From CAZKNJ01 sp964554185 (GTDB taxonomy: Bacteria > 4484-113): a DNA stretch of 11,874 nucleotides. The number at the start of each line of letters is the position of its first letter. The first letter of the stretch is position 1. The notes under the pieces are model-generated. The model had not been told where the DNA came from and made no database searches. It saw only the letters and a program-made list of their open reading frames with translations. Below are positions 1 to 7,339 of the stretch, in pieces. The DNA lies in NCBI GenBank assembly GCA_964554185.1, contig CAZKNJ010000054.1, forward strand, positions 1 through 11,874. Direction: 5' to 3'. A program made the translations under genes and the position numbers.

Positions 1-132
1 GCAACCTCGGCTGCCAGCCGCCGGCTGCACGATGGATTAGATGAACCCACGCGCGTTTTGGTTCCCGCCGGGACAGATAGTATTCCCTATTTGGCGGATA
101 ACTACAACAGGGCTTGCCCGGCGGGATATTAG
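1..132 (+). CDS. Possible C-terminal end of an unidentified upstream gene (partial)
   Basis: Frame 1 is open from the first base to a TAG at 130-132 (43 codons); the other two forward frames close within the first 45 bases. The deduced tail contains the segment DEPTRVLVPAGTDSIPYLAD and ends in ACPAGY. I do not recognise it. A 43-codon open stretch at this GC content is not rare by chance, and third-position GC is not strongly raised, so this is only a weak candidate. If it is not coding, the first 160 bases hold nothing else I can support. Confidence 0.25.
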   Translation, partial: ATSAASRRLHDGLDEPTRVLVPAGTDSIPYLADNYNRACPAGY

Positions 133-164
133 GCGGATTCGGCGAATCCCAATCCCGCTAGTAG

Positions 165-170
165 TATAAT
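165..170 (+). promoter_or_regulatory. Probable -10 box (TATAAT) for the first lipoprotein gene
   Basis: A perfect TATAAT lies 39 nt upstream of the ATG at 210. No good -35 hexamer is seen at 16-18 nt spacing (best is about 141-148, weak). Predicted transcription start is near 177, giving a leader of about 33 nt that contains the Shine-Dalgarno stretch at 194-205. Confidence 0.5.
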
Positions 171-189
171 CACAAGCATCTGATTTGGG

Positions 190-1998
190 TTGGAAGGAAG
201 TGAGGGGTTATGGCCGGGAAGCGCTCGTTTTTTTCTGGCTGTTGTTCTGACCTTGGGTGCAGTGCTGCTGATGGTGGCCACCTGCGGCCACCGGAACCCG
301 CTGTTGAACCGCTTGGGGCTGGGGCAGCTTGTTGCCCCTCCACAGGAAAGCCCCCCTGCTGTCCCTAACGTTCCACCACATTCAGGCCCGCTGCCGGGCA
401 TCTGGGAGCTGGACGACTTGTTTGGTGGCGCCAAGAGCACACGCAACGGATCGCAGGTGGTGATTACAGGCGCTGATTACTCCGAGGCGGATTCCACCAC
501 GGGCCGCGAAGAGAGCATCGAGGTGGAAGACACGAGCCTGAATCTCCGCGCCTATGAGCCGGGAGACTTCACTTACGCGGTGTTCGGCCAGCTGGTCGGC
601 GACGGGGTGATGGGCGGGGGGAGAGACGACGACATCCCGCTCCAATCGCTGTTTCAAACCGAGCCCTGCGACTACGGCGGGGGACGGGACGATGATATCC
701 CGCTGTCCTTCTATATTGGCATTGCCGATTACACGCTGGGTTCATGGCGCTGGTTTGGCCCGTTCTCGGACGCCGACCCAGAGGTATCCCTGAATAACGA
801 TGAACTCCAGGACCGCTTCAAGTCGCCCAGCGACATGTTGTACATCGCAGTTCTGGCCGCAGCCGGCGGCAAGCAGATTAGCCAGCTGCCGCGCGAAGGG
901 CTCGTGGCCGGCCTGCCGTTCGAGCCACCCGAGCGCGCGGCTTCGCAGCTGGAAGATCCCGTGGGCGTAAGGGTCAAGGCGATTGTCACCGACACCGACA
1001 GCGGCATCGGGACGCTTCCGCAGGCAGTGACCGGACTTAGCGCAGTTGTGGGTGGAAGCAGCATTACGCTCAGCTGGGACGCAAACCCCGACCCGGACGT
1101 AACCAGCTACGAGATCTACCGCAAGGAAGCGGGGATTGAAGGGCCGCCGGTATGGCTTGATTCAGTAACCGCCCCGGCGACCGGGTATGACGACATAGGC
1201 GCCGAAGCCGGCGTAACCTACCTCTACGGCGTACAAGCGGTGAACGATGTCGGGCCCGGCGGCATGGGATATGTTAGCGTCGGCCCGCCGGTAATTCGAG
1301 GAGTCAGCCCCACATCGGGCAAAGAGGGCGCCTCGGTGAAAATCGTTGCGATAGTCTCCGGAAGCCAGCCGTTCACCTACGCATGGGACTTCGGCGGCGG
1401 CGCAACTCCCAATACCAGCACCGAGGCCAGGCCGACAGTGACGCTCGGCGATGCTGGCGAATACAACGCATCGGTCGTTGTGACCAATGAATATAGCTCG
1501 GACACGTTTGATTTCACGCTGATTGCGCAACAGAGTGGCGGGTGGCACAGCGTTATCGTGGATGGCGAAGGCTATAAGCACTACTTCAGCTCTATTGCTA
1601 CTGTCAACGGCAATCCCGCCATTAGCTACTGCGATGCCACCCCGGAGGATGGCGATCTCAAGTATGTGCGGGCAAGTGATGCCAACGGAAGTAGCTGGGG
1701 AACACCCGTAACCGTGGATAGCGAAGGGGTTACAGGCGCGTGCACCTCCCTTGCCATTATCAATGGCAACCCCGCTATAATCTACCTCAGCGTCCTCGGT
1801 GTCACCGAGCAATGCGGCGACCTTAAGTATGTGCGGGCAACTGATGCCAGCGGAAGTAGCTGGGGAACACCCGTAACCGTGATTAGCGCCGGGGATGTGG
1901 GCTACGGTGCATCGCTTATGATCGCCAACGGTTATCCCGCCATCAGCTACTACGACGGAACCAACGGTGACCTGAAGTACGCCTACTTCGCGCCGTAG
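190..1998 (+). CDS. Large surface lipoprotein with twin GGGRDDDIPL motif, FN3-like, PKD and C-terminal repeats; apparent frameshift at its start
   Basis: The open frame can begin at TTG 190, but that gives an acidic, glycine-rich N-terminus and no Shine-Dalgarno. ATG 210 has purine-rich SD sequence (AGGAAG, then GAGG) and codes MAGKRSFF, then leaves frame across a run of seven T (228-234). Dropping one T would give MAGKRSFF followed by a hydrophobic stretch and ATC-G, a lipoprotein signal peptide with Cys at residue 25. In 190-based numbering the rest is: a region shared with the 3395 gene, with GGGRDDDIPL at residues 142-151 and 163-172; an FN3-like domain at about 277-357; a PKD domain at about 367-447 with YAWDFGGG; and about 50-residue repeats (GNPAISY, GDLKYVRA, SSWGTPVTV) to the end. 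Inferred role: exported and anchored to the cell surface. Substrate or partner is unknown. Confidence 0.8.
   Translation: MEGSEGLWPGSARFFLAVVLTLGAVLLMVATCGHRNPLLNRLGLGQLVAPPQESPPAVPNVPPHSGPLPGIWELDDLFGGAKSTRNGSQVVITGADYSEADSTTGREESIEVEDTSLNLRAYEPGDFTYAVFGQLVGDGVMGGGRDDDIPLQSLFQTEPCDYGGGRDDDIPLSFYIGIADYTLGSWRWFGPFSDADPEVSLNNDELQDRFKSPSDMLYIAVLAAAGGKQISQLPREGLVAGLPFEPPERAASQLEDPVGVRVKAIVTDTDSGIGTLPQAVTGLSAVVGGSSITLSWDANPDPDVTSYEIYRKEAGIEGPPVWLDSVTAPATGYDDIGAEAGVTYLYGVQAVNDVGPGGMGYVSVGPPVIRGVSPTSGKEGASVKIVAIVSGSQPFTYAWDFGGGATPNTSTEARPTVTLGDAGEYNASVVVTNEYSSDTFDFTLIAQQSGGWHSVIVDGEGYKHYFSSIATVNGNPAISYCDATPEDGDLKYVRASDANGSSWGTPVTVDSEGVTGACTSLAIINGNPAIIYLSVLGVTEQCGDLKYVRATDASGSSWGTPVTVISAGDVGYGASLMIANGYPAISYYDGTNGDLKYAYFAP
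613..705 (+). repeat. Twin GGGRDDDIPL coding repeat, first copy pair
   Basis: The decapeptide GGGRDDDIPL is coded at 613-642 and again at 676-705, a 63-nt (21-residue) period. Codon usage differs between the two copies (for example GACGACGAC against GACGATGAT), so identity is held at protein level. The 3395 gene carries the same pair with the same period. Confidence 0.85.
1651..1881 (+). repeat. Internal 66-bp direct repeat, two near-identical copies
   Basis: Copies at 1651-1716 and 1816-1881 match at 62 of 66 bases by hand count and are 165 bp apart (55 codons). Both code GDLKYVRA, then DA, then GSSWGTPVTV. High DNA identity points to recent duplication or gene conversion of a repeat unit. 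Such repeats also tend to break short-read assemblies, as seen just downstream. Confidence 0.85.
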
Positions 1999-2187
1999 GT
2001 ATTGTTGGGAGCGAGGCGGCTGGCGCGCGTGGNNNNNNNNNNNNNNNNNNNNNNNNNNNNNNNNNNNNNNNNNNNNNNNNNNNNNNNNNNNNNNNNNNNN
2101 NNNNNNNNNNNNNNNNNNNNNNNNNNNNNNNNTACGCCTACTTCGCGCCGTAGGTATTGTTGGGAGCGAGGCGGCTGGCGCGCGTGG
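1978..2187 (+). repeat. 55-bp exact duplicate flanking the N gap (assembly overlap, not biology)
   Basis: Bases 1978-2032 (last codons and stop of the first lipoprotein gene plus 34 bp of downstream sequence) are repeated exactly at 2133-2187, each copy abutting the N run. An overlap equal to a common k-mer length (55) between adjoining contig ends is what a de Bruijn assembler leaves. The likely true sequence has a single copy and no gap. Confidence 0.85.
2033..2132. other. Scaffold gap (100 N)
   Basis: Exactly 100 N, a conventional placeholder length. Flanked by the 55-bp exact duplicate, so the real distance is probably negative: the contig ends overlap. Reading frames drawn across it are meaningless. 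Confidence 0.98.
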
Positions 2188-2224
2188 TGGACGAGAGCGC
2201 CGGCGCGATTAGAGTCGATGCGCG

Positions 2225-2250
2225 GGCGCTTGAGCAGTGGCTTGGGCGCC
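2225..2250. promoter_or_regulatory. Imperfect inverted repeat just upstream of the dockerin lipoprotein -10 box
   Basis: GGCGC (2225-2229) pairs with GCGCC (2246-2250), with an inner AGC/GCT stem (2233-2235 with 2240-2242) around an AGTG loop and a TTG/TGG internal loop. It lies where -35 contacts would be, 7 nt upstream of TATACT. It could be an operator, or a hairpin ending transcription of the preceding gene, although no T-run follows it. Function is inference. Confidence 0.35.
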
Positions 2251-2257
2251 GGTGTTG

Positions 2258-2263
2258 TATACT
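2258..2263 (+). promoter_or_regulatory. Probable -10 box (TATACT) for the dockerin lipoprotein gene
   Basis: TATACT lies 35 nt upstream of the start codon at 2298. No standard -35 is seen at 16-18 nt; a TTGAGC at 2230-2235 is too distant (22 nt spacer). Predicted transcript start is near 2270, with AGGAG at 2286-2290 as ribosome binding site. Confidence 0.45.
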
Positions 2264-2297
2264 AATAGTGCTGCAAATCCCATACAGGAGATGCTCA

Positions 2298-3347
2298 ATG
2301 AGGGGGAGAGGAAACTCTGCGGTGTTGGAGGCCCTGGCGGCCATCGGAGCAGCGGTCACGCTTGTGCTGCTGCTGATGCTGGCCGGGTGCGGCTCGCGAG
2401 GCTCATCCAACATCAATGCGGTTGACCAAAGCACGGTGCAGGCGCTGGCCGAGCTGGACGCGGCGACGGCTCCAGACGGGGTGGATGGCGACCTGTTCGC
2501 GATGCTGAAGGCAGAGCTGCGCGACGCTCTGCTGCGGCGCACTTCTACGCCGCCTTCCGGCGCGGACAACGCCATCGCGGACCTGGTGCTCTTCGATGCG
2601 GGCACCGAGGAGTGGACGCTGGAATGGAGTTACCGCAACGTCGGCGACTACGACCAGAGCGGCACGGTCAACATCGCTGACATCACGCCCATCGCCGTGC
2701 ACTTCGGCCAAACGTATGACCTTGCAACTGAGCCCGACTGCATCCAGGCTGTCGTTGACGGCAGCGGCAACGGCGCGGTTGACATCGCCGATATCACGCC
2801 CATCGCCCAGAACTTCGGCACAGCGGTGGCCGGATACTCCGTGGAGGTCAGCCTGACCGAGGGAGCGGAGTGGGACGAGGTGAACACGGTGCTGCAGGGC
2901 GCGGCGTCCGGCGACGAGCGCAAGTCGCTGGAGTTTGTGCTGGATACGCCGGCGGAGCGCAGCCTGTACCGGGTGCGTGCTTATGACGCCGGCCAGGTCC
3001 CCTCCGTTGATCCTAGCAATCCCGTCCGTTTCTACACGCTTGACCTGACACTGGAGCTGCTTACGCCCGCCGAGGGCGGCGACGGCAGCGCAGAAGACCC
3101 GTACATTGTGGCGGAGGCGGAGCCTTACGAGCTGCAGGCCACCTATGGCGCGGAGGACGTTAGCGCGGACCTGGGCTTTGCCACAATGCCGCCGGCGTTC
3201 ATCGACTTCACCGCCGAAGTCCCGCGCATTCTGACGGTGGACAATGTGATGGCGGGCGACTTCTACGTGGTCGGGCTGCTGGGCGAGCTGGCTCCCATCG
3301 AAAGCGGAAGGCTGTACTTCCGGGTGCAGGGCGACTTGCCTCCGTGA
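2298..3347 (+). CDS. Dockerin-type calcium-binding lipoprotein
   Basis: 349 residues. The frame is open from 2157, but ATG 2298 is chosen because AGGAG lies 7 nt upstream and the protein then begins with a basic residue pair, a hydrophobic run and the lipobox LAGC (Cys31), so export and lipid anchoring are expected. A dockerin-like pair of EF-hand-type loops follows: DYDQSGTVNIAD (about residues 117-128) and DGSGNGAVDIAD (about 154-165), each leading into DITPIA. Asp/Ser/Asn sit at loop positions 1, 3 and 5 and Asp at 12, as needed for calcium. After it comes a beta-rich segment beginning GYSVEVS, possibly FN3-like, and an unrecognised C-terminal domain. In dockerin families this module binds cohesins; no clear partner is visible here. 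The 47-bp distance to the next gene suggests co-transcription. Confidence 0.85.
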   Translation: MRGRGNSAVLEALAAIGAAVTLVLLLMLAGCGSRGSSNINAVDQSTVQALAELDAATAPDGVDGDLFAMLKAELRDALLRRTSTPPSGADNAIADLVLFDAGTEEWTLEWSYRNVGDYDQSGTVNIADITPIAVHFGQTYDLATEPDCIQAVVDGSGNGAVDIADITPIAQNFGTAVAGYSVEVSLTEGAEWDEVNTVLQGAASGDERKSLEFVLDTPAERSLYRVRAYDAGQVPSVDPSNPVRFYTLDLTLELLTPAEGGDGSAEDPYIVAEAEPYELQATYGAEDVSADLGFATMPPAFIDFTAEVPRILTVDNVMAGDFYVVGLLGELAPIESGRLYFRVQGDLPP

Positions 3348-3394
3348 TCAACGCCCTCCAAGACGAAACTGAATACGAGTGCAGGTGATTTCCG

Positions 3395-5466
3395 ATGATG
3401 GCTGCTGCATACCGCTACGCGCTGAGCGCGTTCTTCATAATCACAACAGTGGGGCTTCTCCTTTCCTGTGGGCGTGGGCCCGCGCTGGACAACCATCCAG
3501 CCTTGTCTGACGCCAACTGGGATGACACTGAGTTAATTGGCGACGATATAAGCGAAGAGAGCGTGGGGCCTCCGCCGCTGGAAGAGCTTGACGGTATCTT
3601 TGCTGATGCCAGCAAAGGCGTTCGCCAGGGAGAGCAAGTTGTGAGCTTCGGCGCGGACTATGAGCCTGACGCTTCCGGCACCACCAGCGAGCAGGAGCAG
3701 AGCATAGAGACCGAGGATACCAGCCTGAACCTGCGCGCCTACGAGCCGGGCGAATACACCTATGCTGTCTTCGGCCAGGAAGTAGGCGATGGCGTGCTTG
3801 GCGGCGGGCGCGATGACGACATCCCGCTGTTCACGCTGTTTGAGGTCGGGCCCAGCACATACGGCGGCGGCCGGGACGACGACATCCCGCTGCTCTACTT
3901 CATAGGCTTGGCGGATTACTCGGTGGGAAGCTGGCGGTGGTTCGGGCCGTTCGGCGACAGCGACCTGGGCCTGGAGATCTACGGTGAGGAGATGCTCAGC
4001 CGCTACAAGTCGCCGAACGATATGTACTACATGACCGTGCTGGTGAGCAGCGGTGAGAAAGCGACCGCGTCGCTACCAACCGAGGGCGTAGTTGGGACGC
4101 TTCCTTTCCCGGCGGACGGAAAGTTTGCATCCCAGGCGGAGGAGAACCCCTTCGGCGTGCGGATAGACCGGCTCATCACCGATGTTGATTCGGGATATGG
4201 GACCGAGCCCGCTTCGGTTACCGGAGTGTCCGCGGTGGCGGATGCCGGAGGCATCACTGTCACATGGGACGCGAATCCCGACCCGCATGTTTTCATGTAC
4301 CACGTTTACCGCAAGGAGGTCGGCACGCCCGATCCGCCCATTGCGCTGGCGGATGTGGACGCTCCGGCGACCGAGTACCGCGACAATACGACGGTCGCGG
4401 GGACGGTTTACCGCTATGCCGTGCGCGCGTTGAACGACACCGGCGTGGGCGGCTTCGGCTTTGCGCTGGCGGGATACCAGACTCCGCCGGCAATAGCGCA
4501 TATCACGCCCACAGTGGGGAGTGAAGGTAGCGAAGTCCGGTTCACACCCATCGTGTTCGGCGAAGGGCCGTTCACTTACGCATGGAACTTCTACGGCGAC
4601 CTCGCGCCAGCTGCGTCCACAGATGCGCGTCCGCTGGTTACGCTGGGCGACATTGGCATGCGCACGGTTACGCTTACCGTCACCAATGCATACGGCAGCG
4701 ACTTCTACGGTTTCAACATCCGCGTGCTTTCGTCGGAACCGCAGTGGCGGACATTCGCACTGGCGATGGACGGGGATGTCGGCCCCGCCAGCTCCATGGC
4801 GCTGATTGACGGTAAGCCGGCAGTGGTGTGTAGTGACACCACGAACGGCGCAGTGCAGTTCATCCGCGCATCTGACCAATGGGGGATTTCGTGGAACTCG
4901 CCGCGCCCGATAGACGCCACGACTTCCGCCGGGCATATCTCGCTTTCGGTGGTGAACGGCATGCCGGCGGTGGGGTATCTGACCTCCAGCTTCAACGGCG
5001 AGCTGAAGTATGTCATGGGCGAGCTCTCTGATGGTAATGCGTGGGGGAGCCCGGTGAGCATCGGTTCGTTCTCTGACTTGTCGCTCGGCGTGTCGCTCAG
5101 AGAAGTGGACGGACGGCCGGCCATGAGTTTCCAGGGCGGCAGCTATCTGAAGTTCGTGCGGGCGAACGACGCCAACGGGACTTCCTGGGGTAGCCCTGTT
5201 ACCGTGGATTCCACCTGGTTGTCGGGAGCGTTCAATTCAATGGCGCTGGTTGGCGGAAAGCCCAGCGTCGCCTACTACATGTCCGGACTGCGGTTTGTGC
5301 AGGCGGATGACGCGCAGGGAATCAGCTGGGGCGATTTTGTGGCAGCTGACGACGGTGAGAGCAAGGGCAACTATGCATCACTTATGGCCGTGCTGGGAGG
5401 TTTCCCCGCAGTCAGCTACTACGAGGAAACGAGCTCCGATCCGCCACAAGGGAGGCTGATGTTTGT
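3395..5466 (+). CDS. Large surface lipoprotein, paralogue of the 190-1998 gene; 3' end lost in gap
   Basis: ATG 3395 has AGGTGA 6 nt upstream; ATG 3398 is an alternative. The N-terminus is a hydrophobic signal peptide ending LLLSC-G (Cys25), a lipoprotein export signal. At least 690 codons are present before the N run. In order: a region with EDTSLNLRAYEPG and GGGRDDDIPL at residues 136-145 and 157-166; the motif GSWRWFGPF; an FN3-like domain at about 271-350; a PKD domain at about 365-445 (FTYAWNFYGD); then about five degenerate repeats of roughly 50 residues (GKPAV, LKFVRAND, SWGSPVTV) that probably form a beta-structure such as a propeller. The similarity to the 190-1998 product extends through every domain, so the two arose by duplication. 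The last visible residues LMF-V sit inside a repeat, so the true end lies in the gap. Ligand unknown. Confidence 0.85.
3800..3892 (+). repeat. Twin GGGRDDDIPL coding repeat, second gene
   Basis: The motif is coded at 3800-3829 and 3863-3892, again a 63-nt period, in the paralogous lipoprotein. Conservation of motif and spacing in both paralogues implies structural constraint; the acidic DDD triplet suggests metal binding (inference). Confidence 0.85.
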
Positions 5467-5566
5467 NNNNNNNNNNNNNNNNNNNNNNNNNNNNNNNNNN
5501 NNNNNNNNNNNNNNNNNNNNNNNNNNNNNNNNNNNNNNNNNNNNNNNNNNNNNNNNNNNNNNNNNN
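5467..5566. other. Scaffold gap (100 N)
   Basis: Exactly 100 N. Unlike the first gap, the flanks show no shared sequence by eye. Its true length is unknown, so the frame before it cannot be compared with the frame after it. It interrupts the end of the repeat lipoprotein and the beginning of the cyclase-like gene, and may hide further repeats or genes. Confidence 0.98.
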
Positions 5567-6849
5567 ACGTGGCGCAACACCAGGATCGTGCGGAACTGGT
5601 CAATGTCACCATCCTCTTTGCGGATCTGCTGGACTCCGTCCGCATCAGTTCGGTTCTCAACTTCTGGGACTACGACGAGCTCATCATTGAGTACCAGAAC
5701 TACCTTGACCAGGCGGCAAGCGAGTCGGGAAGCAAGCTGGTGGCGGAGAAATACGTGCGTGGCGACGAACTGGCGCTCTTCCTCTACGACCCGAAGCAAG
5801 TCGAGCGCAATCGCCGGATACTGGAGCTACCGCCCGACAATCCTGAGCGGAAGAAACTGGAAGCAGAGAATACCCGGTGCGAGAATGAAGCGCTATTCGG
5901 GGCGCTGCGCACCGGCATAGTGCTCAAGAACGCGTGGCTTTCAGCGCCGGTCAATTTTGACCGGGTGGCATCGCGCCAGCTTCCCTTTGACCTCGGCATC
6001 GGCATCCATAACGGACTGTGCCTTCTGCGCGAGCGCGGAGACGGGCAGGCGCGCATTGAAGGCTACACGATTAACTTCACCAAGCGTGTTGAAGGCTACA
6101 GCCGGGTAGGACGGGTTACGCGGCTGATGATGAGCCGCACGGCAACCCAGCGCCTGCGCTTCATCCGCCGCCGGCACGTGGTCATGCGCCAGCGACTGGG
6201 ATTCATTTCGCACAAGCCTGAGGGCGAGGAGCTTAAAGGCCTGCAAACCGGCTTGGAGCTGTTTGAGCTTAAGTTCTTTCACCGTCTACGGCTACTGCCG
6301 CCAGAGGATAAAGTGGTAGTTTTCGAGCAACTTCTACGCAGCAATCCGGTGAACATCTGGGCCTATCACATGGCCGTGGAATACCACACCTACCTGGAAT
6401 CCAACTATGACCACGCTCGCGATCTGGCGCTGCTGGCTTACGCCAATTTGCCTGATAGCGAGAAGATTTGCTACGACCTGGCGACTATCGCCAAGTTCAA
6501 GGGCGAAATGGAGCAAGCCCGGTTTTTTGCAGAGCGCGCCACTAAGTTGAATCCCCACTGGGACTTGCCGTTCGGATTACTCAGCGAATTATCCATCCGC
6601 GAGGATGACCACCAGAAAGCTCTTGCCTACCTCAAACAGGCCTATGCCCTCTGCCCCGACAGCCCGCAGAATTGCTGGGATCTTGGCGAGGCGTACGTTA
6701 AGGTGGGAAGCATAAAAGAAGCAGGCGACTACCTTAGAGAAGCGATAGAGCTATGCCCAGAGCTGTTGGATAAAGAAGAGAATCTGGAACTCGCGCAGAA
6801 ACTGGGCGTTAACACTGACGAACTGGAGAAGGACGAGACGGGCTGCTAG
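5567..6849 (+). CDS. Class III nucleotide cyclase-like domain plus TPR protein, 5' end in gap
   Basis: Codons are read from 5569; the GTG there is unlikely to be the true start because the frame is open into the gap. 426 residues are visible. Residues about 1-220 match the class III adenylate/guanylate cyclase fold by hand alignment: VTILFADLLDS (first metal Asp), EKYVRGDELALF (second metal Asp), DLGIGIHNG, and IEGYTINFTKRVEG, where Asn and Arg fall at the transition-state positions of VNxxxRLE. The second motif has one extra residue, and the usual purine-selecting Thr/Asp appears replaced by Arg, so product and activity are uncertain. A linker of about 50 residues containing ELPPDNPERKK separates motifs two and three. 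Residues about 255-415 are TPR-like helices (AKFKGEMEQARFFAERATKLNP; ALAYLKQAYALCPDSP). Probably a cytoplasmic signalling protein. It stops 8 bp before the convergent VOC gene. Confidence 0.75.
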
Positions 6850-6857
6850 CGTCTGCG

Positions 6858-7238
6858 CTACTCGCCCTCAATCTGGTAGAGGTAAAGCACATGACCTTCC
6901 GGGTCGCGGAAGCGCGCAGTCTTGAACTCGTCGTCCGAGAATACTTGCTCAAACTCAACGCCCTTCTTGGAAAGCGCGTCAACGGCCTTATCCAGGTCTT
7001 CAACCTGGAAGTATGGCTGCGGCGCCACGCGCGTCATCGTGTCGCCCTTGATGGGCTCGTAACCCTTGGGCAATCCCCATAGCCCCAGGTTCGCTGCGCC
7101 CTCACCCGTGGAGTATTCCCCCCAGTTGTCCTCCGGGGATTCATAAACCGCCTCGAAGCCGAGCACCTGCATGTACCACTGGCGTGTGCGCTCCCAGTCG
7201 GTAACCGGCAGCACGACCATCTTCAGGCCTGTAATCAT
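6858..7238 (-). CDS. VOC superfamily (glyoxalase/bleomycin-resistance fold) protein
   Basis: 126 residues from ATG 7236-7238, chosen over the longer open frame (to 7289) because AGGAGA lies 7 nt upstream and the protein then begins with the family's first beta strand (MITGLKMVVLPVTD). Family features: TRQWYMQVLGFE, PYFQVEDLDKAVDALSKKGVEF and the terminal FRDPEGHVLYLYQ, i.e. two beta-alpha-beta-beta-beta modules in one chain of usual length. The positions that normally carry metal-binding His and Glu look substituted: Val in MVVLPV, no His before YFQVEDLD, and Tyr where DPxGNxxEL has Glu. It may bind a small molecule without canonical metal catalysis. Substrate unknown; neighbours give no clue. 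Confidence 0.85.
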   Translation of the reverse strand: MITGLKMVVLPVTDWERTRQWYMQVLGFEAVYESPEDNWGEYSTGEGAANLGLWGLPKGYEPIKGDTMTRVAPQPYFQVEDLDKAVDALSKKGVEFEQVFSDDEFKTARFRDPEGHVLYLYQIEGE

Positions 7239-7261
7239 AGGTGTATCTCCTTGGACGGCTG

Positions 7262-7289
7262 ATTCTAGCATCTCGGGCACAGGCGGCAA
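7262..7289 (-). promoter_or_regulatory. Possible promoter of the VOC gene
   Basis: On the minus strand, TTGCCG (7289-7284) and TAGAAT (7267-7262) are separated by 16 nt, giving a transcript start near 7255, just before the AGGAGA at 7251-7246. Reasonable but not strong; it lies back to back with the tRNA promoter. Confidence 0.4.
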
Positions 7290-7297
7290 AGCCGCTT
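7281..7297. other. Hairpin between VOC gene and tRNA-Phe promoter
   Basis: A 7-bp stem (core GCGGC/GCCGC, with an outer G-U and A-U pair) around an AAA loop, followed on the plus strand by CTTT. It looks terminator-like for plus-strand transcripts entering from the cyclase side, but the T-tract is short and it overlaps the divergent promoter elements. Confidence 0.3.
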
Positions 7298-7298
7298 C

Positions 7299-7327
7299 TT
7301 TACACCCACTGAAGGTGATTGTATAAT
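7299..7327 (+). promoter_or_regulatory. sigma70-type promoter of tRNA-Phe
   Basis: TTTACA (7299-7304), a 17-nt spacer, then a perfect TATAAT (7322-7327). Expected start near 7334, a few bases before the mature tRNA 5' end at 7340. The best promoter in the window. Confidence 0.8.
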
Positions 7328-7339
7328 CCCATTATTCCC

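Noticed and set aside
15..27. Hairpin CAGCC-GCC-GGCTG near the window start as a terminator
   Set aside because: Short stem, no T-run, and possibly inside a coding tail.
1162..1812. 216-codon antisense frame in the first lipoprotein gene
   Set aside because: Same reasoning: it mirrors the FN3, PKD and repeat coding sequence and has no recognisable features or ribosome binding site.
1978..2187. Reading the 55-bp direct repeat as an attachment site or target duplication
   Set aside because: Both copies touch the N run exactly and include coding plus intergenic sequence; contig-end overlap explains it fully.
2002..2265. Frame spanning the first N gap
   Set aside because: It exists only because N bases contain no stops; flanks are an assembly overlap and intergenic DNA.
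613..3892. CRISPR-like or intergenic repeat array
   Set aside because: All repeats seen are in frame inside coding sequence and vary at synonymous sites; no spaced short palindromic array exists in the window.
4073..4936. 287-codon antisense frame in the second large lipoprotein gene
   Set aside because: Arg/Cys/His-rich translation without domain features, fully opposite a well-supported coding region; typical shadow at this GC content.
3395..5920. Single long frame running through the second N gap
   Set aside because: The gap length is arbitrary, and after it this frame reads low-complexity Arg/Ser/Thr-rich sequence, while another frame encodes a coherent cyclase-TPR protein.
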